DNA of 7,242 nucleotides from Rickettsia typhi (GTDB lineage: Bacteria > Pseudomonadota > Alphaproteobacteria > Rickettsiales > UBA1997): assembly GCA_945861125.1 (NCBI GenBank), contig CAMASZ010000061.1, forward strand, positions 1-7,242. Direction: 5' to 3'. Positions 1 to 6,466 of this stretch are shown here, one piece after another. Under the pieces are notes generated by a model. It had not been told where the DNA came from. It did no database searches and saw only the letters and a list, made by a program, of their open reading frames with translations. The position numbers and the translations under genes are program-made. Each line of letters starts with the position of its first letter. Positions within the stretch are counted from its first letter, which is position 1.

Positions 1-147
1 GTGACCATATTTTTTTTTAGCAGCGAGTTTTATTCCCTCTTCCATTGCTTCAACTACTTCATTTGGTGATATTCCTTTTTCATGAGCAATATTTTCAGCA
101 ACTAGCAATATTTCTTTGTTGCCCATAATAGTTAAGTGAGTAGCCAT
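1..147 (-). CDS. nusA: Transcription termination/antitermination factor NusA, N-terminal part (cut by window edge)
   Basis: Reading the minus strand from the ATG at 147-145 gives 49 open codons that run off the left edge, so only the N-terminus is present. The peptide contains GNKEILLVAENIAHEKGI followed by EVVEAMEEGIKLAAKKKYG. This matches the start of the NusA N-terminal RNA-polymerase-binding domain of alphaproteobacteria, in which an N-R/K-E-I-L segment leads into an E-A-hydrophobic-E helix ending in KKKYG. NusA binds RNA polymerase and modulates pausing, termination and antitermination in the cytoplasm. A second ATG at codon 8 (126-124) would give a start closer to the usual family length, so the true start is uncertain. 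No Shine-Dalgarno sequence is visible before either ATG. The usual upstream partner rimP is missing; about 310 non-coding bases lie upstream instead. Family identification is fairly sure despite the short length. Confidence 0.85.
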   Translation of the reverse strand, partial: MATHLTIMGNKEILLVAENIAHEKGISPNEVVEAMEEGIKLAAKKKYGH

Positions 148-164
148 ATTAAGATTAAATTAAA

Positions 165-193
165 TTATATATTCTTTTATTATATATTCTTTA
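165..193. repeat. Two-copy 15-base tandem repeat upstream of nusA
   Basis: TTATATATTCTTTTA at 165-179 is followed at once by TTATATATTCTTTA at 180-193, one T shorter. On the minus strand each copy contains TATAAT (169-164 and 184-179), a perfect match to a sigma-70 -10 hexamer, 16 and 31 bases before the nusA ATG. No good -35 box lies at the right distance. A role as a duplicated nusA promoter element is possible but unproven, because such strings are common in AT-rich DNA. Confidence 0.5.
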
Positions 194-276
194 TTTTTAT
201 GTGGAGCTAATCCCACATCCAAATTGGTAAAGATTCCAAATTAGATTTTATTTTTCTCATATGCATTAGCGCAACA

Positions 277-291
277 CCCCACTTTGTGGGG
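277..291. repeat. Small GC-rich inverted repeat (hairpin)
   Basis: CCCCAC (277-282) pairs perfectly with GTGGGG (286-291) across a TTT loop. It is the most GC-rich spot in this intergenic region and stands out against the AT-rich surroundings. No T-run follows on either strand, so it is not a standard intrinsic terminator. It could be an RNA structure or the relic of a mobile element. Confidence 0.5.
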
Positions 292-415
292 ATCCCCATA
301 TAATCAAGCCCTGCTTCAATGCTAATAAGAATTTTTGTAAATTGAAATACTTATATTGAGATTATTAAATGAGAGTCATCCAGTTTGAGAGTGAAAATAT
401 AGCCACAATAGTACA

Positions 416-434
416 GATTTCAAAATATGAAATC
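416..434. repeat. Perfect 7-bp inverted repeat just past the SemiSWEET stop
   Basis: GATTTCA (416-422) pairs with TGAAATC (428-434) across a 5-base loop. It lies about 22 bases downstream of the stop codon of the minus-strand operon, where a terminator would be expected. The stem is AT-rich and no T-run follows in the minus direction, so a terminator role is only weakly supported. Confidence 0.35.
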
Positions 435-456
435 AATATATTATTTATTAAAAATG

Positions 457-714
457 TTAATTTTTGAAAGTATTGTAAATTTTTACAAATAAAACCATTG
501 AAGCAACGATAGTTGTAAAAATATTAGCAATTATTATCACATTATTTTCAATCAAAAAGCCGTATATTGTCCAACCAATTACACCAATAACGAACAATAG
601 ATACATTAATAGTGAAATTCCTTCAGTATTTTTAGTTTTAATGGTTTTAATAGCCTGCGGTAAAAAACTTACACTGGTTAAAAACGCTGATAAATAGCCA
701 ATAAAATCAATCAT
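457..714 (-). CDS. SemiSWEET / PQ-loop family small sugar transporter
   Basis: An 85-residue, almost wholly hydrophobic protein with three predicted membrane helices at about 4-22, 33-53 and 57-78. That is the three-helix unit of bacterial SemiSWEETs, half of a eukaryotic SWEET. The hallmark Pro-Gln pair is at residues 19-20 (SFLPQ), followed by the basic loop KTIKTKNTEG and then the second helix. Trp48 and Asn64 fall where characterised SemiSWEETs have the residues lining the sugar pocket. SemiSWEETs act as homodimers in the inner membrane and move mono- or disaccharides down their gradient; the substrate here cannot be told. The start lies 6 bases after the msrA stop, which implies co-transcription and coupled translation, and no Shine-Dalgarno sequence is visible. 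It is the last gene of the minus-strand cluster. Length is normal for the family. Confidence 0.82.
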   Translation of the reverse strand: MIDFIGYLSAFLTSVSFLPQAIKTIKTKNTEGISLLMYLLFVIGVIGWTIYGFLIENNVIIIANIFTTIVASMVLFVKIYNTFKN

Positions 715-720
715 ATTTAA

Positions 721-1284
721 TTAAAATTCTAGATCTTTTCTTATATAATGGCAGTTATAGCCATCAGGATTTTTCTTTAAATAATTTTGATGATATTCTT
801 CAGCAGTATAAAAAATACCAGCTTTTGATAATTTGGTTACAATTGGATTATTAAAAACTCCAGACTGATCTAGCTTTTTAATTAAATTTTCTGCTATTTC
901 TTTTTGTTCTTTATTAAGATAAAAAATTTCTGAACGATATTGAGTTCCAATATCATTTTGCTGTTTATTCAATTGAGTTGGATCATGAATCTTAAAAAAG
1001 AATTTTAGAATTTTTTCATAAGAGGTTTTATTTGGATCAAAGATAATTTTAACGCTTTCAGCATGACCACTCAAACCTAATTTTACGATATCATAAGTTG
1101 GATCTTTATAATTGCCACCAATATAGCCAACTTCAGTGTTTATAACACCAACAAATTTACTAAATAAATTTTCAACTCCCCAAAAACAACCTCCAGCTAA
1201 TATAGCGGTTTCATATTTATTATTAGCCATTGAGTTTTTAGAAAAATTAATTAGTAACAAAAAAATTAAAAAAAATTTAATCAT
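721..1284 (-). CDS. msrA: Peptide-methionine (S)-S-oxide reductase MsrA, probably exported
   Basis: A 187-residue protein that reduces methionine-S-sulfoxide in damaged proteins. The active-site motif GCFWG is at 32-36 with catalytic Cys33. GHAE supplies Glu76, and NDIGTQYRS supplies Asp111 and Tyr116. Spacing between these residues equals that of E. coli Cys51, Glu94, Asp129 and Tyr134. A C-terminal Cys178 (GYNCHY) is the likely resolving cysteine. The AEEYHQNYL block at 161-169 is also typical. Residues 1-20 look like a Sec signal peptide: a basic Lys3, a hydrophobic core FFLIFLLLI and an S-M-A cleavage site before Asn21. There is no lipobox Cys, so I infer a soluble periplasmic enzyme. A start at Met19 would give a cytosolic form, but the good signal peptide and the 2-base spacing to the upstream gene favour the long form. 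It sits between the LapA-domain gene and the SemiSWEET gene in one tight cluster. Confidence 0.93.
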   Translation of the reverse strand: MIKFFLIFLLLINFSKNSMANNKYETAILAGGCFWGVENLFSKFVGVINTEVGYIGGNYKDPTYDIVKLGLSGHAESVKIIFDPNKTSYEKILKFFFKIHDPTQLNKQQNDIGTQYRSEIFYLNKEQKEIAENLIKKLDQSGVFNNPIVTKLSKAGIFYTAEEYHQNYLKKNPDGYNCHYIRKDLEF

Positions 1285-1286
1285 TA

Positions 1287-1580
1287 TTAAACATCATTAT
1301 TTATTTTATCTTGCAAGCTCTTGATTTTTTTATTTGTAGAAAATTTGTAAAATAAATTTTTTATCAAAGTTTTAGAAAATATTAAAACTGCAAAAACTAA
1401 TCCTAAAATAAAACAACCAATCATTACAATAAAAGCTCTAGTTTCAATTTCAAAGGGCATTGGATATAAGTGGATTATCATTATATCTCTGTTATTAACC
1501 ATAAAAACAATAGCCAATATTAAGAACAAAATTATAAATATGGTATGAATAAATTTAAAAATTGATTTAAGAAATTTCAT
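1287..1580 (-). CDS. LapA-domain (DUF1049) two-helix inner-membrane protein
   Basis: A 97-residue membrane protein. Helix 1 spans about 9-28 and is followed by the family-like VNNRD segment at 28-32 and a short stretch with strand-like character (IMIIHLYPMPFEIETR). Helix 2 spans about 48-69, and a basic, Lys/Asn-rich tail (about 78-95) is likely to form a short cytoplasmic helix. This order matches the lipopolysaccharide assembly protein A domain family. In other bacteria these proteins are linked with envelope LPS assembly, often paired with LapB, but no LapB is present here. Its ATG overlaps the aroE stop as ATGA (1580-1577), a classic coupling arrangement, and it ends 2 bases before msrA. 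The assignment rests on topology and the central motif; the precise function is unknown. Confidence 0.7.
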   Translation of the reverse strand: MKFLKSIFKFIHTIFIILFLILAIVFMVNNRDIMIIHLYPMPFEIETRAFIVMIGCFILGLVFAVLIFSKTLIKNLFYKFSTNKKIKSLQDKINNDV

Positions 1581-2440
1581 AATCTTAGGTTTTTTAGTAA
1601 AATTTTTTCTAGTTGTTGATCATTTTCTGGTTTTTTCTTATACCACGCTTCAAACCCTATTAAAGCTTGATTTATCAGCATTCCTAGTCCTGTAATTATT
1701 GTATTACCTTTTTTATTAGCCTGATTTAATAAATCAGTTATTAATGGTTTATAAACTATATCATAAACCAAAGCAGTTTTATTTAATTTAGATAAGTCAA
1801 TTATCAACGGATCTTGACCTTCCATACCAAGAGAAGAAGAATTAACAAGTAAATCACAATTTTTTAAATTGTCATCAAAACTTTTTTTATCAAGGATGCT
1901 TAATTGACAATTATTTTCATTCGCAAAACTAGAAAAGTGTTTTATTAAGTTAGTGGCTCGCTGTTGATCTCTATTATAAATAAATATTTTTGACACTGAA
2001 GATTTTATTAAACCGTAAATAATTGCTCTACTAGCCCCTCCGGCGCCCACCAAAAAGACCTCTTTTGATTTTAAATCAAAATTAGGAGCATTAAATTTAA
2101 GGTTATTTATAAAACCAGCAGAATCAGAATTATGGCCAAATATTTTTTTATCGTCAGTGATAATCACGGTATTAACTGCACCAATGGCTCTTGCAGAATT
2201 ACTGAGATAATCGCACATCAAAAATATCTCTTCCTTATGTGGTATAGTAACATTAAATCCTGCAAAGTTATTTTTTATTAAATATTTAACTTTAGATTTT
2301 AAATCATCTTTCTTAACAAGAATTGCTTCGTAAGTTCCGTTTATATTATATTTATCTAGAAAAAAATTATGAATTATAGGCGATAATGAATGAGATATTG
2401 GATCACCGATAACTCCTGCTTTTATGATATTATTATTCAT
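1577..2440 (-). CDS. aroE: Shikimate dehydrogenase (NADP+)
   Basis: A 287-residue enzyme that reduces 3-dehydroshikimate to shikimate with NADPH, the fourth step of chorismate synthesis, in the cytoplasm. The N-terminal substrate domain shows SHSLSP at 16-21, the catalytic-lysine motif NVTIPHKE at 63-70 with Lys69, GAVNTV at 87-92 and GHNSDSAG at 102-109 with catalytic Asp106. The Rossmann domain begins with the glycine-rich loop GAGGASRA at 132-139, followed by YNRD. Near the C-terminus, GLGMLINQALIGFEAW matches the conserved Gln-bearing helix that closes the active site. Length is normal and all key residues are present. The GxNTD motif here reads GHNSD, with Ser for the usual Thr, a conservative change. 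The ATG lies 3 bases after the virD4 stop. Other shikimate-pathway genes are not in the window, so whether the pathway is complete cannot be judged. Confidence 0.96.
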   Translation of the reverse strand: MNNNIIKAGVIGDPISHSLSPIIHNFFLDKYNINGTYEAILVKKDDLKSKVKYLIKNNFAGFNVTIPHKEEIFLMCDYLSNSARAIGAVNTVIITDDKKIFGHNSDSAGFINNLKFNAPNFDLKSKEVFLVGAGGASRAIIYGLIKSSVSKIFIYNRDQQRATNLIKHFSSFANENNCQLSILDKKSFDDNLKNCDLLVNSSSLGMEGQDPLIIDLSKLNKTALVYDIVYKPLITDLLNQANKKGNTIITGLGMLINQALIGFEAWYKKKPENDQQLEKILLKNLRL

Positions 2441-2443
2441 AAT

Positions 2444-4267
2444 TTATTTATTTGAATCATCGGTTTTCTTATCATTTGGATTATTACTATTACTTTCTTT
2501 TCTATTTTTAGTGTGGTCAGGCATATAAGGTTTTTGTTGTGGAATAGGAATTTTCGGCAATAACTTAGAAGTAAACTTCTTATCTTTGTAATATATTATT
2601 TTTTTACAACGAATTGGCGGTTGAGATTCAATTAAAATTAACTGATCTTCTCTTGGCAATTGAATTACTTCTTGAGGAAGAATAAGAGCTCTTTGTACCC
2701 CAGATAAATGCAAAGAACGCGAACCGGGATTTAGATCAAGATATTTAGGTTTATTATAAGAAATTTGGGTAGCCGTTTTATTGCCCACAAGCTGAGAAAT
2801 AAGATTGGCAGTCTGATAGTTATTGGCTGCAAATGTAACTCGATAGGTAGCATTCGATAAAAATGAGTTCATACCACTTTCTTCATATATTCCTTTTAAT
2901 TGCTCAGTATCTTGAATAATTAAAAATAATCTAACCCTGTAACCACGAAAATAGGCTATGCCAGCAAGAAATTGCTCCATTTTTCCTAAGGTTGGAAATT
3001 CATCCATCATCATTAAAACTCCATATTTTTCACTTGGTTGCGGTAAACGAGCCGTAAAAAATGCCGCAGCTTGCTGATAAAACATACCAAGCAAAGGTTT
3101 AAGACGAGATATATTATCTGGAGTAACACCGACATAGATAGTATGTGGCTCCATTTTTAATTCATGTAAGTTAAAATCACTGGTAGCAGTTGTGGTATCA
3201 ATTAAAGGGTTAGCCCATAATTCCAAAGATGAGTTGGCGGTTGAAGTTACTGATCCACGCTCTTTATCTGGCTTTTGAAGATATGAAGCAATATTCATAT
3301 ATGATACTGGGTGAATTTTCTTACCCATAGTATCAAGTATTACCGCTAGATTATAAACAACATCATCGCTTCTTAATGTTCTAACAACTTCTCCTAATGT
3401 TGTGGGTTTATTTTCATCAGCAACCAAATATAACATAACACCAGCAAGAAGAGAGCGCGCCTCATTAGACCAGAATTCTTGCTTTGGTAGTAAAAAGTTA
3501 CAAATTTTTTGAACATCATCAACCATTTGACCAGGTTTATCACTAATCCAATCCATGGGATTGTAACAGTGACTAATTCCATTGGGATCAGCTGGATTCC
3601 ATAAAAAGACTTTTTGCTTCAAATGCTGTCTTCGCCAACCAGAAGTGAATTCATAGTTTTCAAGTTTAATATCATGCACAATTACGGAGTCTTTCCAGAA
3701 TAATAAATTAGGAATAACAAAACCAACACCCTTACCAGATCCAGTTGGTGCAAATAATAAAATATGCTGATAACCCTCTGCTATTAGTAATTTTTTTTTA
3801 TACTCACCAAGCAAAACACCGCTTTTTGATCTTAATCCCATTTTTTTTATTTCAGAAGGATTTGCAAAATGGGCATCACCATGAATTGACTCAGGCTTCT
3901 TAAATGGCCTCCAATCAATTAAAGGCGCTCTAAAAATCCATCCCAAAATCAGCAAAATAGTATATGGTAATAAAGTGGTAAGCCATAATTTAAAAACAAA
4001 ACCATTATAACTATCTAAGGTTAGTTTATTTCGATTTATATAATAAAATTTCCAATAGGTAAAAAGAGATTTTTTGATGTATAAAAACTGCTCTTTAATT
4101 GGTAATTTTATGTATAATTTAATGATATCTAATTTGCCATTTATAGTAACGATAACTAGTGTTCCGGTAATATAAAAACATAACAAAAAAATAAAAACAA
4201 TTAAGCAAGATATAATTGTAAAATTTCTTATATGCCGAAGTGGCACGTTATCTTCTGGTGTTGACAT
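2444..4267 (-). CDS. virD4: Type IV secretion system coupling protein VirD4 (TraG/VirD4 family ATPase)
   Basis: A 607-residue inner-membrane ATPase that recruits effector proteins or DNA and hands them to the type IV secretion channel. Two N-terminal membrane helices lie at about 16-40 and 94-112, as expected for VirD4. The cytoplasmic ATPase domain has Walker A APTGSGKG at 173-180 and Walker B LMMMDEF at 418-424 with Asp422 and Glu423. The VirD4-type block LIIQDTEQLKGIY at 449-461 carries a conserved Gln452. A DWRPFKKPESIHGDAHFA stretch (118-135) precedes the nucleotide domain, as in this family. The last 25 or so residues are rich in Asn, Lys and Asp and look disordered. Length is close to that of rickettsial VirD4. 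No virB gene is adjacent: recN lies 91 bases upstream and aroE 3 bases downstream. The protein appears intact and the family call is very secure; its partner T4SS must be encoded elsewhere. Confidence 0.96.
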   Translation of the reverse strand: MSTPEDNVPLRHIRNFTIISCLIVFIFLLCFYITGTLVIVTINGKLDIIKLYIKLPIKEQFLYIKKSLFTYWKFYYINRNKLTLDSYNGFVFKLWLTTLLPYTILLILGWIFRAPLIDWRPFKKPESIHGDAHFANPSEIKKMGLRSKSGVLLGEYKKKLLIAEGYQHILLFAPTGSGKGVGFVIPNLLFWKDSVIVHDIKLENYEFTSGWRRQHLKQKVFLWNPADPNGISHCYNPMDWISDKPGQMVDDVQKICNFLLPKQEFWSNEARSLLAGVMLYLVADENKPTTLGEVVRTLRSDDVVYNLAVILDTMGKKIHPVSYMNIASYLQKPDKERGSVTSTANSSLELWANPLIDTTTATSDFNLHELKMEPHTIYVGVTPDNISRLKPLLGMFYQQAAAFFTARLPQPSEKYGVLMMMDEFPTLGKMEQFLAGIAYFRGYRVRLFLIIQDTEQLKGIYEESGMNSFLSNATYRVTFAANNYQTANLISQLVGNKTATQISYNKPKYLDLNPGSRSLHLSGVQRALILPQEVIQLPREDQLILIESQPPIRCKKIIYYKDKKFTSKLLPKIPIPQQKPYMPDHTKNRKESNSNNPNDKKTDDSNK

Positions 4268-4358
4268 TATCTAATAGTTTAAACTTAATTTTAATATGAT
4301 TCTGGCGTAATTTCATTTAATAATATTTTTTATTAAAAACAATTTTTTTATTTAAAAA
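4268..4358. other. recN-virD4 spacer with an imperfect 19-base tandem repeat
   Basis: The 91 bases between the recN stop and the virD4 start are the only real gap in the minus-strand cluster. Positions 4322-4340 and 4341-4359 are tandem 19-base copies matching at 16 positions. An all-AT 8-bp inverted repeat pairs 4316-4323 with 4330-4337. If virD4 has its own promoter it should lie here, but I see no convincing -35/-10 pair and no GC-containing terminator for recN. Confidence 0.4.
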
Positions 4359-6044
4359 CTATTCACTAATTAATTTTTTAGCTACTTCAATTGCTTCATC
4401 ACTAATTTGTTCTCCAGATAACATTCTTGCAATTTCTTTAGTAATATTTTCTTGATCAAGGTTTTTAATAATTGTTTTAATGTTATTATTATTTGTTTTA
4501 CTAATTTTAAAGTGAGTATCGGCTTTAGAAGCAATCTGTGGATGATGCGTTACAACCAAGACCTGTAAATTTTTTGATAATATTTTTAGTCTCTTGCCAA
4601 CAGCATCGGCAACACTTCCACTAATACCACTATCGATTTCATCAAAAATAATTGTTGGCACAGATTTTACATCAATCAATGCCACTTTTAAAGCGAGCAT
4701 AAATCTTGATAATTCACCGCCAGAGGCTATTTTACTTATTTCATCAAAATTATTTTTATTTATTGACGCCATAAATTTAACCGATTCATAACCATTGGCA
4801 AAATATTGCTTTGATTGATTATTTTCTAAATCTTTAAATTCAACTAAAAATTTTGTTCCTTGCATTTTTAAAAACGCCAACTCTTGCTCAACTTTTTTTG
4901 CCAAAATTAAAGCCGCTTTTTTTCTACTTTGGGTTATTTCTTTAGCAATAATTTCATATTCTTTTAGCTTAACTATTTTTTGTTTTTGCAACTTTTCTAA
5001 TAACTCATCTTGAATATTTATTCCAACAACTTTCTTTTCACAATCTTTTTTAAAATTATTTAATTCATCAACTTTTACATTAAACTTTCTAGCAAGATTT
5101 CTAATGAGAAAAAGTCTTTCTTCAATTTCTTCGCGATTATTTTCTTGATTATTAATTTGATTAATTATTGATTCACAAATCGATGTTGCTGAATCTATGT
5201 TATTAATATCTTGATCGATATTTTGATTAATTTTATCAAATTCATTAGTATTACTGATTAAAAAATTATTAATAATATTTTGATTACGCGATAATATTTT
5301 TTGAGATTGAATCAATGATGAATTAGCTTCAATAAAATTGTTTCTCAATTCATTTAAAAAATTAAGAATTTTTTCACGAGCAATAAATTGATCTTTGCTT
5401 TTAATTAATTCTTGCTCTTCATTTTCTTGAATAGACGCACCCTCTATTTCTTTAATAACATGCTGAAGATAATCTTTTTCTCTTAAAAAATTTTCTTGCT
5501 TTGACAACAAATCAAGTATTTCAGCGTCAATTTCCTTCAACTCTTCAAATATTTTTTTTAATTTTTTAATTAACAATTGATTATTAGCATATTCATCAAG
5601 AATTGTTAAATGAAAGCTAGAATTTAATAAACCGTGCTGCTCATGCTGACCATTGATTTCAACTAAATTTTCTCCAATTTTAGCCAATAAATTAACTCCA
5701 ATTAAAATATCGTTAACGAATGCTTTACTTGTAGAATTTTCCTGAATTGTTCTTCGAATTACTATTGAAGTTTGATTTTGATTATCAATTAAATCATGAT
5801 CTAATAATATTTTTTTACATTGATCATTTTTACTAATATCAAATTCAGCAGTTACTGAAGCTCTATCATCATTTTTGCCAATCATTCTTAGATTAGAGCG
5901 AAAACCCAAAACCAAACCAATAGCATCGAGAAGAATTGATTTTCCTGATCCAGTTTCTCCGGTAAGAATACATAAACCTTGTGAAAAATGAATTGTTGCT
6001 TTATCTATAAGAACTATATTATTAATGGATAATGATTTAAGCAC
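4359..6044 (-). CDS. recN: DNA repair protein RecN (SMC-like ATPase)
   Basis: A 561-residue SMC-like protein acting in double-strand-break repair by recombination; the length matches the family (about 550). The N-terminal half-domain opens with MLKSLSINNIVLIDK and carries Walker A GETGSGKS at 29-36. The RecN-typical NGQHEQHGLL is at 131-140. A long, Gln/Asn/Lys/Glu-rich coiled-coil region spans about 155-390. The C-terminal half has the ABC signature SGGELSR at 441-447, Walker B TIIFDEIDSGISG from 464, and the switch THHPQIAS at 499-506. The two halves fold together into an ATPase head. The start codon is GTG (6044-6042) and the next residues fit the family start exactly. Only 14 bases separate it from the divergent HIT gene, so its promoter must overlap that gene's coding sequence. 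I see no LexA-type operator near the start. Confidence 0.97.
   Translation of the reverse strand: MLKSLSINNIVLIDKATIHFSQGLCILTGETGSGKSILLDAIGLVLGFRSNLRMIGKNDDRASVTAEFDISKNDQCKKILLDHDLIDNQNQTSIVIRRTIQENSTSKAFVNDILIGVNLLAKIGENLVEINGQHEQHGLLNSSFHLTILDEYANNQLLIKKLKKIFEELKEIDAEILDLLSKQENFLREKDYLQHVIKEIEGASIQENEEQELIKSKDQFIAREKILNFLNELRNNFIEANSSLIQSQKILSRNQNIINNFLISNTNEFDKINQNIDQDINNIDSATSICESIINQINNQENNREEIEERLFLIRNLARKFNVKVDELNNFKKDCEKKVVGINIQDELLEKLQKQKIVKLKEYEIIAKEITQSRKKAALILAKKVEQELAFLKMQGTKFLVEFKDLENNQSKQYFANGYESVKFMASINKNNFDEISKIASGGELSRFMLALKVALIDVKSVPTIIFDEIDSGISGSVADAVGKRLKILSKNLQVLVVTHHPQIASKADTHFKISKTNNNNIKTIIKNLDQENITKEIARMLSGEQISDEAIEVAKKLISE
5993..6022 (+). promoter_or_regulatory. 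Candidate promoter for the HIT-sdhE pair, inside recN
   Basis: TTGTTG (5993-5998) and TATTAT (6017-6022) are separated by 18 bases. The -10 box matches consensus at 5 of 6 positions and the -35 box at 3 of 6. Transcription from it would begin near 6029 and leave a leader of about 30 bases before the HIT start. The site lies inside the 5' end of recN on the other strand, which is forced by the 14-base intergenic gap. In such AT-rich sequence chance matches are frequent. Confidence 0.3.
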
Positions 6045-6058
6045 AATTAATAAAATTT

Positions 6059-6466
6059 ATGTTTACGCTTGATAAAAAATTAGCTTTGGATAGCTATCAT
6101 GTAAAAGATTTGGAGTTATCAAGATTGTTGTTAATGAACGACTCAAATTATCCTTGGTTTATTTTAGTTCCCAGAAAAAATAATTTAGTTGAGTTAACTG
6201 ACCTTGATTTTAATGATCAAATTAAACTTTTAAAGGAAATAAATATTATATCAAAAATTTTAAAAGAAAATTTTAATGTAGATAAAATAAATATTGCCAC
6301 CTTAGGTAATATTGTTAAACAATTACATATTCATATCATTGGAAGAAAGCTTGATGATGCAAGCTTTCCTAAACCTGTATGGGGTAATTCAATTATTAAA
6401 AAATACAATCAAGATTATGCTAATAGAATTATTACGAAATTAAACAAAATATTAACCAATGAATAA
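6059..6466 (+). CDS. HIT-domain protein (diadenosine polyphosphate hydrolase-like)
   Basis: A 135-residue protein of the histidine-triad superfamily. The signature is QLHIHIIGR at 88-96, with His90 and His92 present and Gln88 in place of the first His of HxHxH. This Q-type triad, followed by a FPKPVWG block at 103-109, is the norm for a proteobacterial HIT subfamily related to Ap4A hydrolases, so Gln88 is not a defect here. WFILVPRKNNLVELTDL (33-49) matches the family's W-x-x-L-V-P-R motif. Members hydrolyse or transfer nucleotide phosphates; the true substrate is unknown. The gene diverges from recN and its 3' end overlaps sdhE by 8 bases, so the two are probably co-transcribed and translationally coupled. 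No Shine-Dalgarno sequence is visible before the ATG. Confidence 0.88.
   Translation: MFTLDKKLALDSYHVKDLELSRLLLMNDSNYPWFILVPRKNNLVELTDLDFNDQIKLLKEINIISKILKENFNVDKINIATLGNIVKQLHIHIIGRKLDDASFPKPVWGNSIIKKYNQDYANRIITKLNKILTNE

Larger units (their letters stand above)
148..456. other. Intergenic region between nusA and the SemiSWEET gene
   Basis: Roughly 310 bases without a gene I can support. Seen directly: a 15-base tandem repeat at 165-193, a GC-rich hairpin at 277-291, a weaker stem ATGTGG/CCACAT at 199-204 and 213-218, and a 7-bp hairpin at 416-434. Two short open frames (207-299 minus, 30 codons; 369-467 plus, 32 codons) have no start signal or recognisable product. The minus-strand frame can be extended back to 350 without a stop and may be a decayed gene piece, but I cannot assign it. 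The region should carry the nusA promoter and the end of the upstream minus-strand operon. Confidence 0.6.

Noticed and set aside
148..456. Search for a tRNA, other RNA gene or CRISPR array
   Set aside because: No cloverleaf with a GGTTCGAATCC-like arm and no regularly spaced repeats were seen here or in 6714-7242.
369..467. A 32-codon open frame on the plus strand beginning MRVIQFESEN
   Set aside because: It has no ribosome binding site or recognisable family and it overlaps the end of the SemiSWEET gene in the opposite direction.
1136..1324. Open frame on the plus strand across the start of msrA
   Set aside because: It is antisense to the signal peptide and active-site region of msrA, and its product has no recognisable features.
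3394..3582. Second minus-strand frame inside virD4
   Set aside because: The overlapping frame encodes the VirD4 ATPase domain with intact motifs, so this is a frame shadow.
4316..4337. 8-bp inverted repeat TTTAATAA/TTATTAAA as a recN terminator
   Set aside because: The stem is entirely A/T and no T-run follows in the minus direction; such repeats are expected by chance in this composition.
4594..4791. Open frame on the plus strand inside recN
   Set aside because: It lies antisense to the ABC signature and Walker B region of a clear recN; its apparent coding character is a shadow of that gene.
6084..6098. HIT Gln88 (QLHIH) considered as a broken catalytic triad
   Set aside because: The relevant subfamily normally has Gln in place of the first His and keeps the following block FPKPVWG, so this is the standard form and not a defect.
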